Shown here: positions 8,037-16,888 of the stretch, piece by piece
How positions within the stretch are numbered: the first letter of the stretch is position 1
How the letters are laid out: the number at the start of each line of letters is the position of its first letter
Origin: Pseudomonas frederiksbergensis
GTDB lineage: Bacteria; Pseudomonadota; Gammaproteobacteria; Pseudomonadales; Pseudomonadaceae
DNA: 64,000 nt
Direction of reading: 5' to 3'
NCBI RefSeq assembly: GCF_017114915.1
Contig: NZ_JAAUOE010000020.1
Location: 36,981-100,980 of the forward strand
Notes under the pieces: generated by a model
What the model was told of the DNA's origin: nothing
Seen by the model: only the letters and a program-made list of their open reading frames with translations
The model's database searches: none
Made by a program: the position numbers and the translations under genes

Positions 8037-9845
8037 TCAGCCTTCGATCTCGATCAGTACCTCGCCCGGATTCACCCGATCGCCCTTGGCCACATGGATG
8101 GCGGCGACTTTGCCGGCGATGGCTGCCTGGACTTCGGTTTCCATCTTCATCGCCTCGGTGATCAGCACGGCCTGGCCGGCTTTCACGGTGTCGCCTTCCT
8201 TGACCAGCACGTCGACGATGTTGCCCGGCATGGTGGTGCTGACGTGGCCTGGTGCCGAAGCTTGCTTGCGCTTGCTGCTGCCGCCGCTGACGAATTCGTT
8301 GAGCGGTTCGAACACCACTTCTTCCGGCATGCCGTCGATGGACAGGTAGAAGTGGCGCTTGCCTTCGGCCTTGACGCCGACACCCGTGATGTCGACGCGG
8401 TAGGTTTCGCCGTGAACGTCGATGACGAACTCGGTCGGTACGCCTTCGCCGCCTGCCGAAGCCACACCGCCTGCTTCCGGAATCGGCAGCAGCACTTCTG
8501 GGGTCAGGGTGCCGGCTGCGCGTTCTTCGAGGAACTTGCGGCCGATGTCCGGGAACATGGCGTAGGTCAGCACGTCTTCTTCAGACTTGGCCACGGCGCC
8601 GATTTCGGCACGCAGCTTGGTCATTTCCGGCTTGAGCAGATCGGCCGGACGCACGTCGATCACCTCTTCGCTGCCGATGGCCTGGCGACGCAGTTCTTCG
8701 TTCACCGTGCCCGGCGCCTTGCCGTAGCCGCCTTGCAGGTAGAGCTTCACTTCGTTGGTGATGGTTTTGTAGCGCTCGCCGGCCAGCACGTTGAAGAACG
8801 CCTGGGTGCCGACGATCTGCGAGGTCGGGGTCACCAGCGGCGGGAAGCCGAGGTCTTCGCGAACGCGCGGGATCTCCGCCAGTACTTCGCTCATGCGGTT
8901 CAGGGCGCCCTGCTCTTTCAACTGGTTGGCCAGGTTGGAAATCATCCCGCCCGGAACCTGGTTGACCTGCACACGGGTGTCGACGGCGGTGAATTCGCTT
9001 TCGAACTGGTGGTACTTCTTGCGTACGGCGTAGAAGTACAGGCCGATTTCTTGCAGCAGCTCCAGGTTCAGACCGGTGTCGAACTCGCTGCCTTTAAGGG
9101 CGGCGACCATCGATTCGGTGCCCGGGTGGCTGGTGCCCCAGGCGAAGCTGGAGATCGCGGTGTCGATATGGTCGGCGCCGTTTTCGATGGCCTTGAGTTG
9201 GCACATCGCAGCCAGGCCGGCGGTGTCGTGGGAGTGGATGAACACCGGCAGCGATTGCTCGGCCTTCAGTGCCTTGACCAGTTCACCCGTGGCGTACGGA
9301 GTCAGCAGGCCAGCCATGTCCTTGATCGCCACCGAGTCGCAGCCCATGGCTTCCATTTGCTTGGCTTGCGCCACGAAGGCCTCGATGGTGTGCACCGGGC
9401 TGGTGGTGTAGGCGATGGTGCCCTGGGCGTGTTTGCCAGCAGCTTTCACCGCTTCGATGGCCACGCGCAGGTTACGCACGTCATTCATCGCGTCGAAGAT
9501 GCGGAACACGTCGATGCCGTTTACCGCGGCTTTGGCGACGAAGGCTTTGACCACGTCGTCACTGTAATGGCGGTAGCCCAGCAGGTTCTGGCCACGCAGG
9601 AGCATTTGCAGACGGGTGTTAGGCAACGCCGCGCGCAGTTGGCGCAGGCGCTCCCATGGGTCTTCTTTCAGGAAGCGTACGCAGGCGTCGAAAGTCGCGC
9701 CGCCCCAGCACTCCAGCGACCAGTAGCCCACTTTGTCGAGCTTGTCGCAGATCGGCAGCATGTCTTCGGTGCGCATGCGGGTGGCGAGCAGCGATTGGTG
9801 GGCGTCGCGCAGGATTGTGTCGGTAACGTGGATTTGTTTGCTCAT
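8037..9845 (-). CDS. pycB: Pyruvate carboxylase subunit B (carboxyltransferase and biotin carrier; OadA-like)
   Basis: 602 aa from ATG at 9845 (GAGGAA upstream); an upstream ATG at 9860 is rejected. Residues 1-290 are the carboxyltransferase barrel (VTDTILRDAHQSLLATRM, LECWGGATFDACVRFL, metal-binding FIHSHDTAGLAAM). A conserved PYC/OADA domain follows, then a Gly/Ser/Lys-rich linker and a C-terminal biotinyl domain with ITEAMKMETEVQ, whose lysine takes biotin. With the upstream biotin carboxylase it makes the two-subunit pyruvate carboxylase that converts pyruvate to oxaloacetate. Automatic pipelines often label it oxaloacetate decarboxylase alpha, but no Na+-pump beta or gamma subunits are adjacent. 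It lies 11 bp after pycA in the same operon. Confidence 0.92.
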   Translation of the reverse strand: MSKQIHVTDTILRDAHQSLLATRMRTEDMLPICDKLDKVGYWSLECWGGATFDACVRFLKEDPWERLRQLRAALPNTRLQMLLRGQNLLGYRHYSDDVVKAFVAKAAVNGIDVFRIFDAMNDVRNLRVAIEAVKAAGKHAQGTIAYTTSPVHTIEAFVAQAKQMEAMGCDSVAIKDMAGLLTPYATGELVKALKAEQSLPVFIHSHDTAGLAAMCQLKAIENGADHIDTAISSFAWGTSHPGTESMVAALKGSEFDTGLNLELLQEIGLYFYAVRKKYHQFESEFTAVDTRVQVNQVPGGMISNLANQLKEQGALNRMSEVLAEIPRVREDLGFPPLVTPTSQIVGTQAFFNVLAGERYKTITNEVKLYLQGGYGKAPGTVNEELRRQAIGSEEVIDVRPADLLKPEMTKLRAEIGAVAKSEEDVLTYAMFPDIGRKFLEERAAGTLTPEVLLPIPEAGGVASAGGEGVPTEFVIDVHGETYRVDITGVGVKAEGKRHFYLSIDGMPEEVVFEPLNEFVSGGSSKRKQASAPGHVSTTMPGNIVDVLVKEGDTVKAGQAVLITEAMKMETEVQAAIAGKVAAIHVAKGDRVNPGEVLIEIEG

Positions 9846-9856
9846 TGTTCTATTCC

Positions 9857-11272
9857 TCACAGGCCTGCGTGGGCGGCGATGGCGGCGGCGATGGCCAGGG
9901 CCAGCTCTTCGGGTTTGCGCTTGATCGAGTAGTTGGTCAGTTCAGGGTGGCTTTCAACGAAGCTGGTGTTGAACTGGCCGCTACGGAATTCCGGGTTACG
10001 CAGGATTTCCTGGTAATACGCGGCGGTGGTCTTGACCCCTTGCACGCGCATGTCGTCCAGCGCTCGCAAGCCACGGTCCATCGCCTCTTCCCAGGTCAGC
10101 GCCCAGACCACCAGTTTCAGGCACATGGAATCGTAGAACGGCGGAATGGTGTAGCCGGTATAGATCGCCGTATCGGTGCGCACGCCGGGACCGCCGGGCG
10201 CGTAGTAACGGGTGATCTTGCCGAAGCTGGGCAGGAAGTTGTTTTTCGGGTCTTCGGCGTTAATCCGGAACTGCAGCGCGAAACCGCGGTGCACGATGTC
10301 TTCCTGTTTCACCGAGAGCGGCAGGCCGGAGGCAATGCGGATCTGCTCGCGAACAATGTCGATGCCGGTGATTTCTTCGGTGATGGTGTGTTCCACCTGC
10401 ACCCGGGTGTTCATCTCCATGAAGTACACCTCGCCCTCGGCGAGCAGGAACTCTACGGTGCCGGCGTTCTCGTAACCCACGGCCTTGGCTGCACGCACCG
10501 ACAGATCGCCGATGTAGGCGCGCTGTTCCGGGGTCAGTTGCGGGCTCGGAGCGATCTCGATCAGCTTCTGGTTACGGCGCTGGATCGAGCAGTCGCGCTC
10601 GAACAGGTGCACCACGTTGCCGAAACTGTCGCCGAGAATTTGCGCTTCAATGTGTTTCGGGTTGACGATGCATTTTTCCAGGAACACTTCCGCCGAACCG
10701 AACGCCTTGGTGGCTTCGGAAATCACTCGCGGAAAAGCCTGTTCGAGTTCTTCGCGGCTGTTGCAACGACGAATGCCGCGGCCGCCGCCACCGGACGTGG
10801 CCTTGAGCATCACCGGGTAACCGATGCGGTCGCCTTCGCTCAGGGCTTCTTCGATGCCCGACACGTTGCCTTCGGTGCCCGGGGTGACCGGTACGCCCGC
10901 CTTGATCATGCTGCGGCGCGCTTCGGTCTTGTCGCCCATGCGGCGAATCACTTCAGCCGATGGGCCAATGAATTTGATCCCGCGTTCAGCGCAGATGTCT
11001 GCCAGCTCGGCATTTTCCGAAAGGAAGCCGTAGCCAGGGTGCAACGCATCGCAACCGGTTTCCACCGCCAGGTTCACCAGCTTGCGCGGGTTCAGGTAGC
11101 CGGCCAGTGGCTCGGCACCGATGCTGTGGGCCTCGTCCGCACGCTTTACATGCAAGGCATGACGGTCGGCGTCGGAATAGATCGCGACCGAGCGAATGCC
11201 CATCTCAGCGCAGGCGCGCACGATTCGTACGGCAATCTCACCACGGTTGGCGATCAGGATCTTTTTTATCAC
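9857..11272 (-). CDS. pycA: Pyruvate carboxylase subunit A (biotin carboxylase)
   Basis: 471 aa from a GTG start at 11272 giving MIKKILIANRGEIAVRIVRA, the standard N-terminus of biotin carboxylases. Motifs: HPGYGFLSENAELADI, the ATP-grasp glycine loop KATSGGGGRGIR near residue 165, KCIVNPKHIEAQ, and the catalytic EMNTRVQVEHTITEEITG near 290. It carboxylates the biotin on subunit B using ATP and bicarbonate. AccC for fatty-acid synthesis is very similar, but partnership with pycB and the divergent LysR gene point to pyruvate carboxylase. The promoter region is shared with that regulator. Confidence 0.92.
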   Translation of the reverse strand: MIKKILIANRGEIAVRIVRACAEMGIRSVAIYSDADRHALHVKRADEAHSIGAEPLAGYLNPRKLVNLAVETGCDALHPGYGFLSENAELADICAERGIKFIGPSAEVIRRMGDKTEARRSMIKAGVPVTPGTEGNVSGIEEALSEGDRIGYPVMLKATSGGGGRGIRRCNSREELEQAFPRVISEATKAFGSAEVFLEKCIVNPKHIEAQILGDSFGNVVHLFERDCSIQRRNQKLIEIAPSPQLTPEQRAYIGDLSVRAAKAVGYENAGTVEFLLAEGEVYFMEMNTRVQVEHTITEEITGIDIVREQIRIASGLPLSVKQEDIVHRGFALQFRINAEDPKNNFLPSFGKITRYYAPGGPGVRTDTAIYTGYTIPPFYDSMCLKLVVWALTWEEAMDRGLRALDDMRVQGVKTTAAYYQEILRNPEFRSGQFNTSFVESHPELTNYSIKRKPEELALAIAAAIAAHAGL

Positions 11273-11409
11273 TTGGAGGTTCCCTTGAGCCGGTGGTACC
11301 CACGACCTGTTAAACCAGGTCGACGCGTGACTAAATGTTTCAATTCAGTCGCAGCTCCACACTAGCGCTCGCAAGGGATTAACAAAAATGAATAATAATT
11401 GGGTCACGC

Positions 11410-11425
11410 ATAAGCAAAGACTTAT
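11410..11425. promoter_or_regulatory. Putative LysR-type operator between pycA and the LysR gene
   Basis: ATAAG (11410-11414) and CTTAT (11421-11425) are separated by 6 bp. The dyad lies 38 bp before the regulator's first ATG, in the divergent promoter region. The form resembles the interrupted dyads bound by LysR proteins. Support is symmetry and position only. Confidence 0.5.
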
Positions 11426-11462
11426 AGTTGAGTCATCGGCCTTCGCTCGGGATGTATAGAAA

Positions 11463-12425
11463 ATGCGTAAGTCATTGATGCGTATGACATTGCGTCAATT
11501 GCAGATCTTCAATGAGGTGTGCGATCTCAGGTCCTACAGCCGTGCTGCCGACGAAATGTCTCTCACACAACCTGCCGTGAGCCTACAGATTCGTCAACTC
11601 GAAGAGCTGATCGGTCAGCCCTTGTTCGATTATGTCGGCAAAAAGCTCTACATGACCGAGGCAGCCGAAGCCCTGCAGCGCGCCAGCCGGGACATTTTCG
11701 GGCGCCTGGAAAACCTCGATATGCAGCTGTCGGACATGCAAGGCTCATTGCAGGGCCAACTGAAGCTGGCGGTGGAATCCAGCGCCAAATATTTCGTGCC
11801 GCACTTGTTTGCCGCGTTCAAACGCCAGCATCCCGAAGTGAACCTGCACCTGACGGTGGTCAACCGTGGCCAGGTCATCCGGCGTCTGTCGGATAACCGT
11901 GATGATCTGGTGATCATGTCGATGGTCCCCCAAGACATGGGGCTGGAGTTTCTGCCGTTCCTCAACAACCCGATTGTCGCCGTGGCGCCACCGGATCATC
12001 CGCTGTGCCACATGGGCCCGCTGCGCTTGCAGGATTTGGAGCCCTACACGCTGCTGTTGCGCGAACCCGGTTCCGGCACGCGACTGGCCTGCGAAGAGTA
12101 TTTCAAAGAGAAGCGCGTGCACTTCACGCAGACCCAGGAGGTCGCCTCGGCGGAAGCTCAGCGTGAATGCGTGCTGGCGGGTCTGGGCCTGGCGCTGTTA
12201 ACGCGCCATGCCCTGAACCTTGAGTTGGCGACCGGCGCCCTTATCGAACTGCCGGTCGAAGAGCTGCCGCTGCTGCGTAGCTGGTGCCTGGTGCAGGCCA
12301 AAGCCAAACGGCTATCGCCAGTGGCCCACGCATTCCTTGCGTTTATCCGCAGCGAACGGGCGCAGATCAGCGCGCTGGTTGAGCGTTTCGACGGGAAGTT
12401 GCCGGCGCTGCCTGCCAGTAGTTGA
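11463..12425 (+). CDS. pycR: LysR-family regulator, PycR-like
   Basis: 320 aa from ATG at 11463; ATGs at 11478 and 11484 (MTLRQLQIFNEV) are possible and no start has a strong ribosome site. An N-terminal winged helix (SYSRAADEMSLTQPAVSLQI, RQLEELIGQPLF) is followed by a LysR substrate-binding domain (VESSAKYFVPHLFAAFKRQH, REPGSGTRLACEEYF). The CysB/CbbR-like effector fold often senses a central-carbon metabolite. Its divergent position to pycA matches P. aeruginosa PA5437 (PycR), reported to control the pyruvate carboxylase genes. Assignment rests on this synteny recalled from memory. Confidence 0.85.
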   Translation: MRKSLMRMTLRQLQIFNEVCDLRSYSRAADEMSLTQPAVSLQIRQLEELIGQPLFDYVGKKLYMTEAAEALQRASRDIFGRLENLDMQLSDMQGSLQGQLKLAVESSAKYFVPHLFAAFKRQHPEVNLHLTVVNRGQVIRRLSDNRDDLVIMSMVPQDMGLEFLPFLNNPIVAVAPPDHPLCHMGPLRLQDLEPYTLLLREPGSGTRLACEEYFKEKRVHFTQTQEVASAEAQRECVLAGLGLALLTRHALNLELATGALIELPVEELPLLRSWCLVQAKAKRLSPVAHAFLAFIRSERAQISALVERFDGKLPALPASS

Positions 12426-12579
12426 GTTCGAGGCCGTCAGGAAATTCGCCAATTTCGGCCAGAAGCTGGCGGCGTTCGCAGCGATCTTCGATAGCGCGGC
12501 GAAATTCCATGCGGCGCTGGTCTTCTTGCTGACGACGGGTTTTGACGGCGCTGTTGCGTTCTTCGTAGGGCTGGGCCAT
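12367..12579 (-). CDS. Small conserved basic/acidic protein of unknown function
   Basis: 70 aa. Starts MAQPYEERNSAVKTRRQQED and is very rich in charged residues (RRMEFRRAIEDRCERRQLL). It has no signal peptide or membrane segment. The start at 12579 is well supported by GGGAGA about 7 bases upstream. The last 20 codons run antisense through the 3' end of the LysR gene. I believe similar proteins of 60-70 residues are conserved in Pseudomonas but cannot name a function. It is probably a single-gene unit transcribed from the 175-bp gap upstream. Confidence 0.65.
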   Translation of the reverse strand: MAQPYEERNSAVKTRRQQEDQRRMEFRRAIEDRCERRQLLAEIGEFPDGLELNYWQAAPATSRRNAQPAR

Positions 12580-12690
12580 TTCGAGTCTCCCAAGGCGAGT
12601 ACGGGAGTTTCACGATAGGCGCGAGGGATGACGGTTTGGCGGCGGGAGGGTTACAGGGAGATGAAAAATGTCATTTGATGTGATGAATTT

Positions 12691-12739
12691 GATGACGCCT
12701 TCGCGGGCAAGCATCGCTCCTACAACGAAGGGCGTCATC
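12691..12739. repeat. REP element inside a flanking 9-bp dyad
   Basis: GATGACGCC (12691-12699) and GGCGTCATC (12731-12739) flank a single REP core (TTCGCGGGCAAGCATCGC, starting at 12700). The outer dyad makes a long stem that could terminate transcription from the RpiR-type gene, which ends at 12755. Confidence 0.7.
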
Positions 12740-12754
12740 AAGACAAACGACGAA

Positions 12755-13621
12755 TCAATCGTCCAGCGCTTTTACTGACTTGGGCGACAACCGCAAGCTG
12801 CGAAGACTGCGTTTGACGCTTTTCAGGTGATTGACCAGGCTCGGACCGCGAGCCATGGCCACGCCCATCGCCAGCACATCGATCACCACCAGGTGGGCGA
12901 TACGCGACGTCAACGGCGTATAGATTTCGGTGTCTTCGTGCACGTCGATCGCCAGGTTGACGGTCGACAGCTCGGCCAATGGTGTCTGACTCGGGCACAA
13001 GGTGATAAGCGAGGCGCCGCTTTCGCGCACCAGGTTGGCGGTGATCAACAGGTCTTTCGAACGCCCGGACTGGGAAATGCAGATCGCCACATCGGTCGGC
13101 TTCAACGTCACCGCCGACATCGCCTGCATGTGCGGGTCGGAATACGCCGCTGCGGTCAGCAGCAAACGGAAGAACTTGTGCTGGGCATCCGCCGCCACCG
13201 CACCGGAGGCGCCGAAACCGTAGAACTCGACACGCTGGGCCTGGGACATCGCGGTCACGGCTTTCTGCAACGCCACCGGATCGAGCTTTTCGCGAACCTC
13301 CATCAGGGTGTGCAGGGTGGTGTCGAAGATTTTCAGGCTGTAGTCGGCAACCGAATCATCTTCATGGATCGCGAATTGCCCGAAGCTCGCACCGGCTGCC
13401 AGGCTCTGCGCCAGCTTCAGTTTCAAGTCCTGAAACCCGGAACACCCGATGGCGCGGCAAAACCGCACGATGGTCGGCTCGCTGATGCCCACGCTGTGGG
13501 CCAGGTCGGCCATGGAACTGTGCATCACCGCCGCAGGATCAAGCAGCACGTGGTCGGCGACCTTGAGCTCCGACTTACGTAACAGGTGGCGTGACTGGGC
13601 GATGTGTTGCAGCAGATTCAA
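12755..13621 (-). CDS. RpiR/HexR-family transcriptional regulator
   Basis: 288 aa, apparently from TTG at 13621 (MNLLQHIAQSRHLLRKSELK), with AGAG upstream; no in-frame ATG fits the family start better. The N-terminal helix-turn-helix is ADLAHSVGISEPTIVRFCRA. The C-terminal SIS sugar-phosphate-binding domain shows VEFYGFGASGAVAADAQHKF and the loop ICISQSGRSKDLLITANLV. HexR relatives repress glucose/Entner-Doudoroff genes and respond to KDPG. In Pseudomonas the classical hexR sits beside zwf, so this is a second paralog (recalled as PA5438-like). A near-ideal HexR-type operator lies 47 bp upstream, suggesting autoregulation. Confidence 0.85.
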   Translation of the reverse strand: MNLLQHIAQSRHLLRKSELKVADHVLLDPAAVMHSSMADLAHSVGISEPTIVRFCRAIGCSGFQDLKLKLAQSLAAGASFGQFAIHEDDSVADYSLKIFDTTLHTLMEVREKLDPVALQKAVTAMSQAQRVEFYGFGASGAVAADAQHKFFRLLLTAAAYSDPHMQAMSAVTLKPTDVAICISQSGRSKDLLITANLVRESGASLITLCPSQTPLAELSTVNLAIDVHEDTEIYTPLTSRIAHLVVIDVLAMGVAMARGPSLVNHLKSVKRSLRSLRLSPKSVKALDD

Positions 13622-13667
13622 GGGGCAGGACTCTTTGTTATTGGCAGGCGCCGGGATGTAGCACGCT

Positions 13668-13682
13668 TGTAGTTATACTACA
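13668..13682. promoter_or_regulatory. HexR-type palindromic operator
   Basis: TGTAGT-TAT-ACTACA at 13668-13682 is a perfect 6-bp dyad with a 3-bp spacer. It matches the TGTARTnnnAYTACA form associated with HexR. It sits 47 bp upstream of the RpiR-type gene and is likely its autoregulatory site. Confidence 0.7.
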
Positions 13683-13755
13683 TGAATCGGCTTTTTGCCT
13701 GCTCAATGCGTAACTCAATGTCCCCGTATCACGCGACATATGCTCCATGTAGCAC

Positions 13756-16629
13756 CTACGAGGTTTTTGCGTCCGCGCGCAACAGCTCGGCCAAGTCAGC
13801 AGCCTCAACCGGACGGCTGATCCAATAACCCTGCACTTCATCACAACGCTCAACCCTCAGAAACTCCAGCTGCTCCGGTCGTTCGACGCCTTCAGCCACC
13901 ACTTTCAACGACAACCCGTGGGCCATGGCAATGATCGCCCGGGTGATCGCCGTGTCCTCGCTGCTCTCCCCCAACCCGCGGATAAATGCCTGATCGATTT
14001 TCACGTAATCCACCGGAATCCGTTTCAGATAACTCAGAGACGAATAACCGGTACCAAAATCGTCGATCGCCAGCTTCACCCCCAGATCACGCAATTGCTG
14101 GAAGGTCGCGATGATGTGCTCGACGCTGTCCAGCAATTGGCTTTCAGTGAGTTCCAGTTCGAGGTAGTGCGGCGCCAGGCCGGTTTCTTCCAGCAACTGG
14201 CGCACCAGGCTGACGAGTTTCCCCTGACGCAGTTGATGCACCGACAGGTTGACCGACACTCGAATTGGCTCAAGCCCCTGCCGCTGCCACTCGCAGGCTT
14301 GCCAACAGGCCTGACGCAATACGAACTCGTCGATAGCGCCGATCAGCCCGGTTTCCTCGGCCAGACCGATGAAATCCCCCGGCGGTACCTGGCCCAGGGT
14401 CGGGTGATTCCAGCGCACCAGCGCCTCGGCGGCATTCAGCCGGCCGGTGGCGAGGCAGAGCTTCGGTTGGTAGAACACCCTCAGTTGCTTTTCTTCGATG
14501 GCTTTGCGCAGCTGGTTCTCAAGCTGCAAACGCTCGAGGGTGCTGGCTTGCAGGCTGTCGGTGTAAAACTGGAAGTTGTTGCCGCCCAAGTGTTTGGCAT
14601 GTTGCATGGCCATGTTCGACTGGCTGACCAACGCGGAAATCTCTCGCGCGGTGTCCGGCAACAGGCTGATGCCCATGGACGCGCTCACCACCAGTTCATG
14701 CCCCTCGACGGTGATCGGTAAACGCAGTTTGGCCGACAATCGGGTCGCCACGCGCGCCAGGCTCGACAGGTTGCCGTAGGTATCGAACAGCACCGCAAAT
14801 TCATCGCCGGACAAGCGGGCGATGGTGTCCGCTTCGGGCAACGCATTGACCAACCGCCGGGCGATTTTCTGTAACAGTTGATCGGCAATTTCGTGACCGA
14901 GGCTGTCGTTGAGCAGCTTGAAACGATCCAGATTGATGTGCAGCAACGCCAGGCTGCGCCGCCCGCCCTGGCGCACCCGCTGATGAGCCTCGCTCAGTCG
15001 CTCACGGAACAACGAACGGTTGGCCAGCCCAGTGAGTTCGTCGTAATGGGTGAGGTAGCGCATACGCTCTTCGGATTCACGCCGAGCGGACAGATCGGCG
15101 AAAAAGCCGACAATATGACTCACGTTTCCCCGGGGATCGCGCACGGCGTTCAGTTGCAGCCATTGCGGATACAACTCGCCATTCTTGCGCGTTTCGACCA
15201 GCTCGCCCTGCCAGCTACCGTGCTGTTCCAGCGCCTGACGAATCGCCGCGTAATGCCGGCGGGCGTCGCGACTGCAGGGCAAATCGACCACATTGCGTCC
15301 GAGCATGTCGTCGATGCCATAGCCAGTCACCTGGCTGAAGGCTTGATTGACGGCGATCAGCGCGTAATTCGGGTCGAAAATCACGATACCTTCACTGGCC
15401 GCCTCGAACACTGTCGCCGCCAGTTGACGCTGCTCTTCCAGGTGCTTGCTGGCGCTGATATCGCGGCGGGTGCCGACCATGCGGATCACCCGGCCGTTTT
15501 CGCTGCGCTCCACTGCTCGACCACGGTCCTCGATCCAGACCCAATGGCCATCGCCATGCCGCACCCGGTACTCGATCTGATAATCCTCGGTGCGGCCCTT
15601 CAAATGCTCGACCAGCGCCCGCTTCAGCGCTGGCAAGTCGTCGGGGTGCAGCCTCGGCTTGAGGTGACGCAGCATCGCCGTCACGTATTCCGGCTCCAGC
15701 CCGAACAACTCCTGAAGCTGGGTGTGATGGACTTCGTCGGTTTGCAGGTTCCAGTCCCACAAACCGAGCTCACTCGCCTTCAACGCCAGCGCCAACCGCG
15801 CTTCGCTCTTGCTCAAAGCCTGATTGGCCGCGTCCAGCTCCAGACTGCGTTGGGCGACCCGGTGTTCGAGGTCGACCTGGGTTTGGCGCAATTCTTCTTC
15901 GGCGCGGCGGCGCTGGTCGATTTCCTTGGCCAGTTCATGATTGAGCTGGTCGCTGCGACTTTGCGCTTGCTGCAAGTGCTCGATCAGCGCCTGATTCTGA
16001 AAGCGCCGCAGCAACCCCTGGTCGATCAGCCGATTGACTTGCCAGGCGACCACGCTCAATGCCCCCAGCAAAATCAGCCCGAACCAGCCCCAGCCCTGCT
16101 CCTGCTCGTCGCCACCCCAGAACAGGTAGCCGATGGCCGGTAACAGACAGGGCAAGGTAAAGGATAGAAAGGCCGGCAGGCTGACCGCATACGCGACACT
16201 CGCCGAGAGGGTAGCGGCACCAATCAGACCGAACACCCAGGCTTGCTGCATGAAATTGTCAGCGGGCACCAGCGCGATGCCGGCACCGGCCAGGGTCAGA
16301 CCAGTCATGGCCGAGCCGAGCAGAAACATGCGACGCCAGATCGGATGGGCCTGACGGTGGGGGATCGCCGAATCGAAGGCCGCGACCTGAATCACTCGCA
16401 ACGCCACCAGCGACAACAACCAGATCAGCCAGACGCTGACCACGAAGTATCGCTGCGGGCTCCAGAGCAACCCGGCGCACACCAGACCGTTGATCAGCAT
16501 GAACAGCGTCGGCAGCAGTGAACCCTGATACAGCAGACGCGTGCGTTCGACCGCCATCTCCATGGCGTACTGTTTGCGGATAACCCGAGGCTCCACAGAG
16601 GGGCCCGACAGGTCGGAACTGAGGGTCAT
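13756..16629 (-). CDS. Membrane PAS-GGDEF-EAL cyclic-di-GMP signalling protein
   Basis: 957 aa from ATG at 16629 (MTLSSDLSGPSVEPRVIRKQ); a longer 1025-aa reading is possible but its added 68 residues look non-coding. Residues 30-190 contain about six membrane segments. A coiled coil (ELAKEIDQRRRAEEELR) leads to two PAS domains (about 265-390 and 395-515). A GGDEF domain with DELTGLANRSLFRERL and the signature RLSGDEFAVLF follows, then an EAL domain (AAEALVRWNHPTLG, LELTESQLLD, IDDFGTGYSSLSYL, KVVAEGVERPEQL). The cyclase signature is S-G-D-E-F, so the EAL phosphodiesterase may be the main activity with GGDEF regulatory. It corresponds in position to PA5442 and is divergent from uvrD. Confidence 0.88.
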   Translation of the reverse strand: MTLSSDLSGPSVEPRVIRKQYAMEMAVERTRLLYQGSLLPTLFMLINGLVCAGLLWSPQRYFVVSVWLIWLLSLVALRVIQVAAFDSAIPHRQAHPIWRRMFLLGSAMTGLTLAGAGIALVPADNFMQQAWVFGLIGAATLSASVAYAVSLPAFLSFTLPCLLPAIGYLFWGGDEQEQGWGWFGLILLGALSVVAWQVNRLIDQGLLRRFQNQALIEHLQQAQSRSDQLNHELAKEIDQRRRAEEELRQTQVDLEHRVAQRSLELDAANQALSKSEARLALALKASELGLWDWNLQTDEVHHTQLQELFGLEPEYVTAMLRHLKPRLHPDDLPALKRALVEHLKGRTEDYQIEYRVRHGDGHWVWIEDRGRAVERSENGRVIRMVGTRRDISASKHLEEQRQLAATVFEAASEGIVIFDPNYALIAVNQAFSQVTGYGIDDMLGRNVVDLPCSRDARRHYAAIRQALEQHGSWQGELVETRKNGELYPQWLQLNAVRDPRGNVSHIVGFFADLSARRESEERMRYLTHYDELTGLANRSLFRERLSEAHQRVRQGGRRSLALLHINLDRFKLLNDSLGHEIADQLLQKIARRLVNALPEADTIARLSGDEFAVLFDTYGNLSSLARVATRLSAKLRLPITVEGHELVVSASMGISLLPDTAREISALVSQSNMAMQHAKHLGGNNFQFYTDSLQASTLERLQLENQLRKAIEEKQLRVFYQPKLCLATGRLNAAEALVRWNHPTLGQVPPGDFIGLAEETGLIGAIDEFVLRQACWQACEWQRQGLEPIRVSVNLSVHQLRQGKLVSLVRQLLEETGLAPHYLELELTESQLLDSVEHIIATFQQLRDLGVKLAIDDFGTGYSSLSYLKRIPVDYVKIDQAFIRGLGESSEDTAITRAIIAMAHGLSLKVVAEGVERPEQLEFLRVERCDEVQGYWISRPVEAADLAELLRADAKTS

Positions 16630-16888
16630 AGGCAATGTTCTTGTTCTTATAGTTGAGCATGCGAGCCCGAATTGTGAACGGAGCATACACAAGCAAATGC
16701 CCGGACCAAACTGCCTCAGGTCAAAAAATAGACAAAAATATCGGCCACCCGCATCGACGCCAAAAGCAGCCAGACGGGCCCCGCCTCCGCTTGCAGCCAG
16801 TGACCGACCGGTCGTCATCAGTGCTTCTTTCATCGGCTAATGCAAAGCTCGGTTTGCCCGGTGTGACGGCGCACCCTAGAATGCCCCG

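Noticed and set aside
7923..9932. 669-aa open frame antisense to pycB
   Set aside because: It lies opposite a clear carboxyltransferase gene, is rich in His/Val/Gly shadow composition, has no ribosome site and no recognisable domain.
9845..11365. 506-aa open frame antisense to pycA
   Set aside because: Shadow of the GC-rich biotin carboxylase gene; no domain or plausible start.
14878..16143. 421-aa open frame antisense to the GGDEF/EAL gene
   Set aside because: Mirror of a well-supported coding frame, with no known motif.
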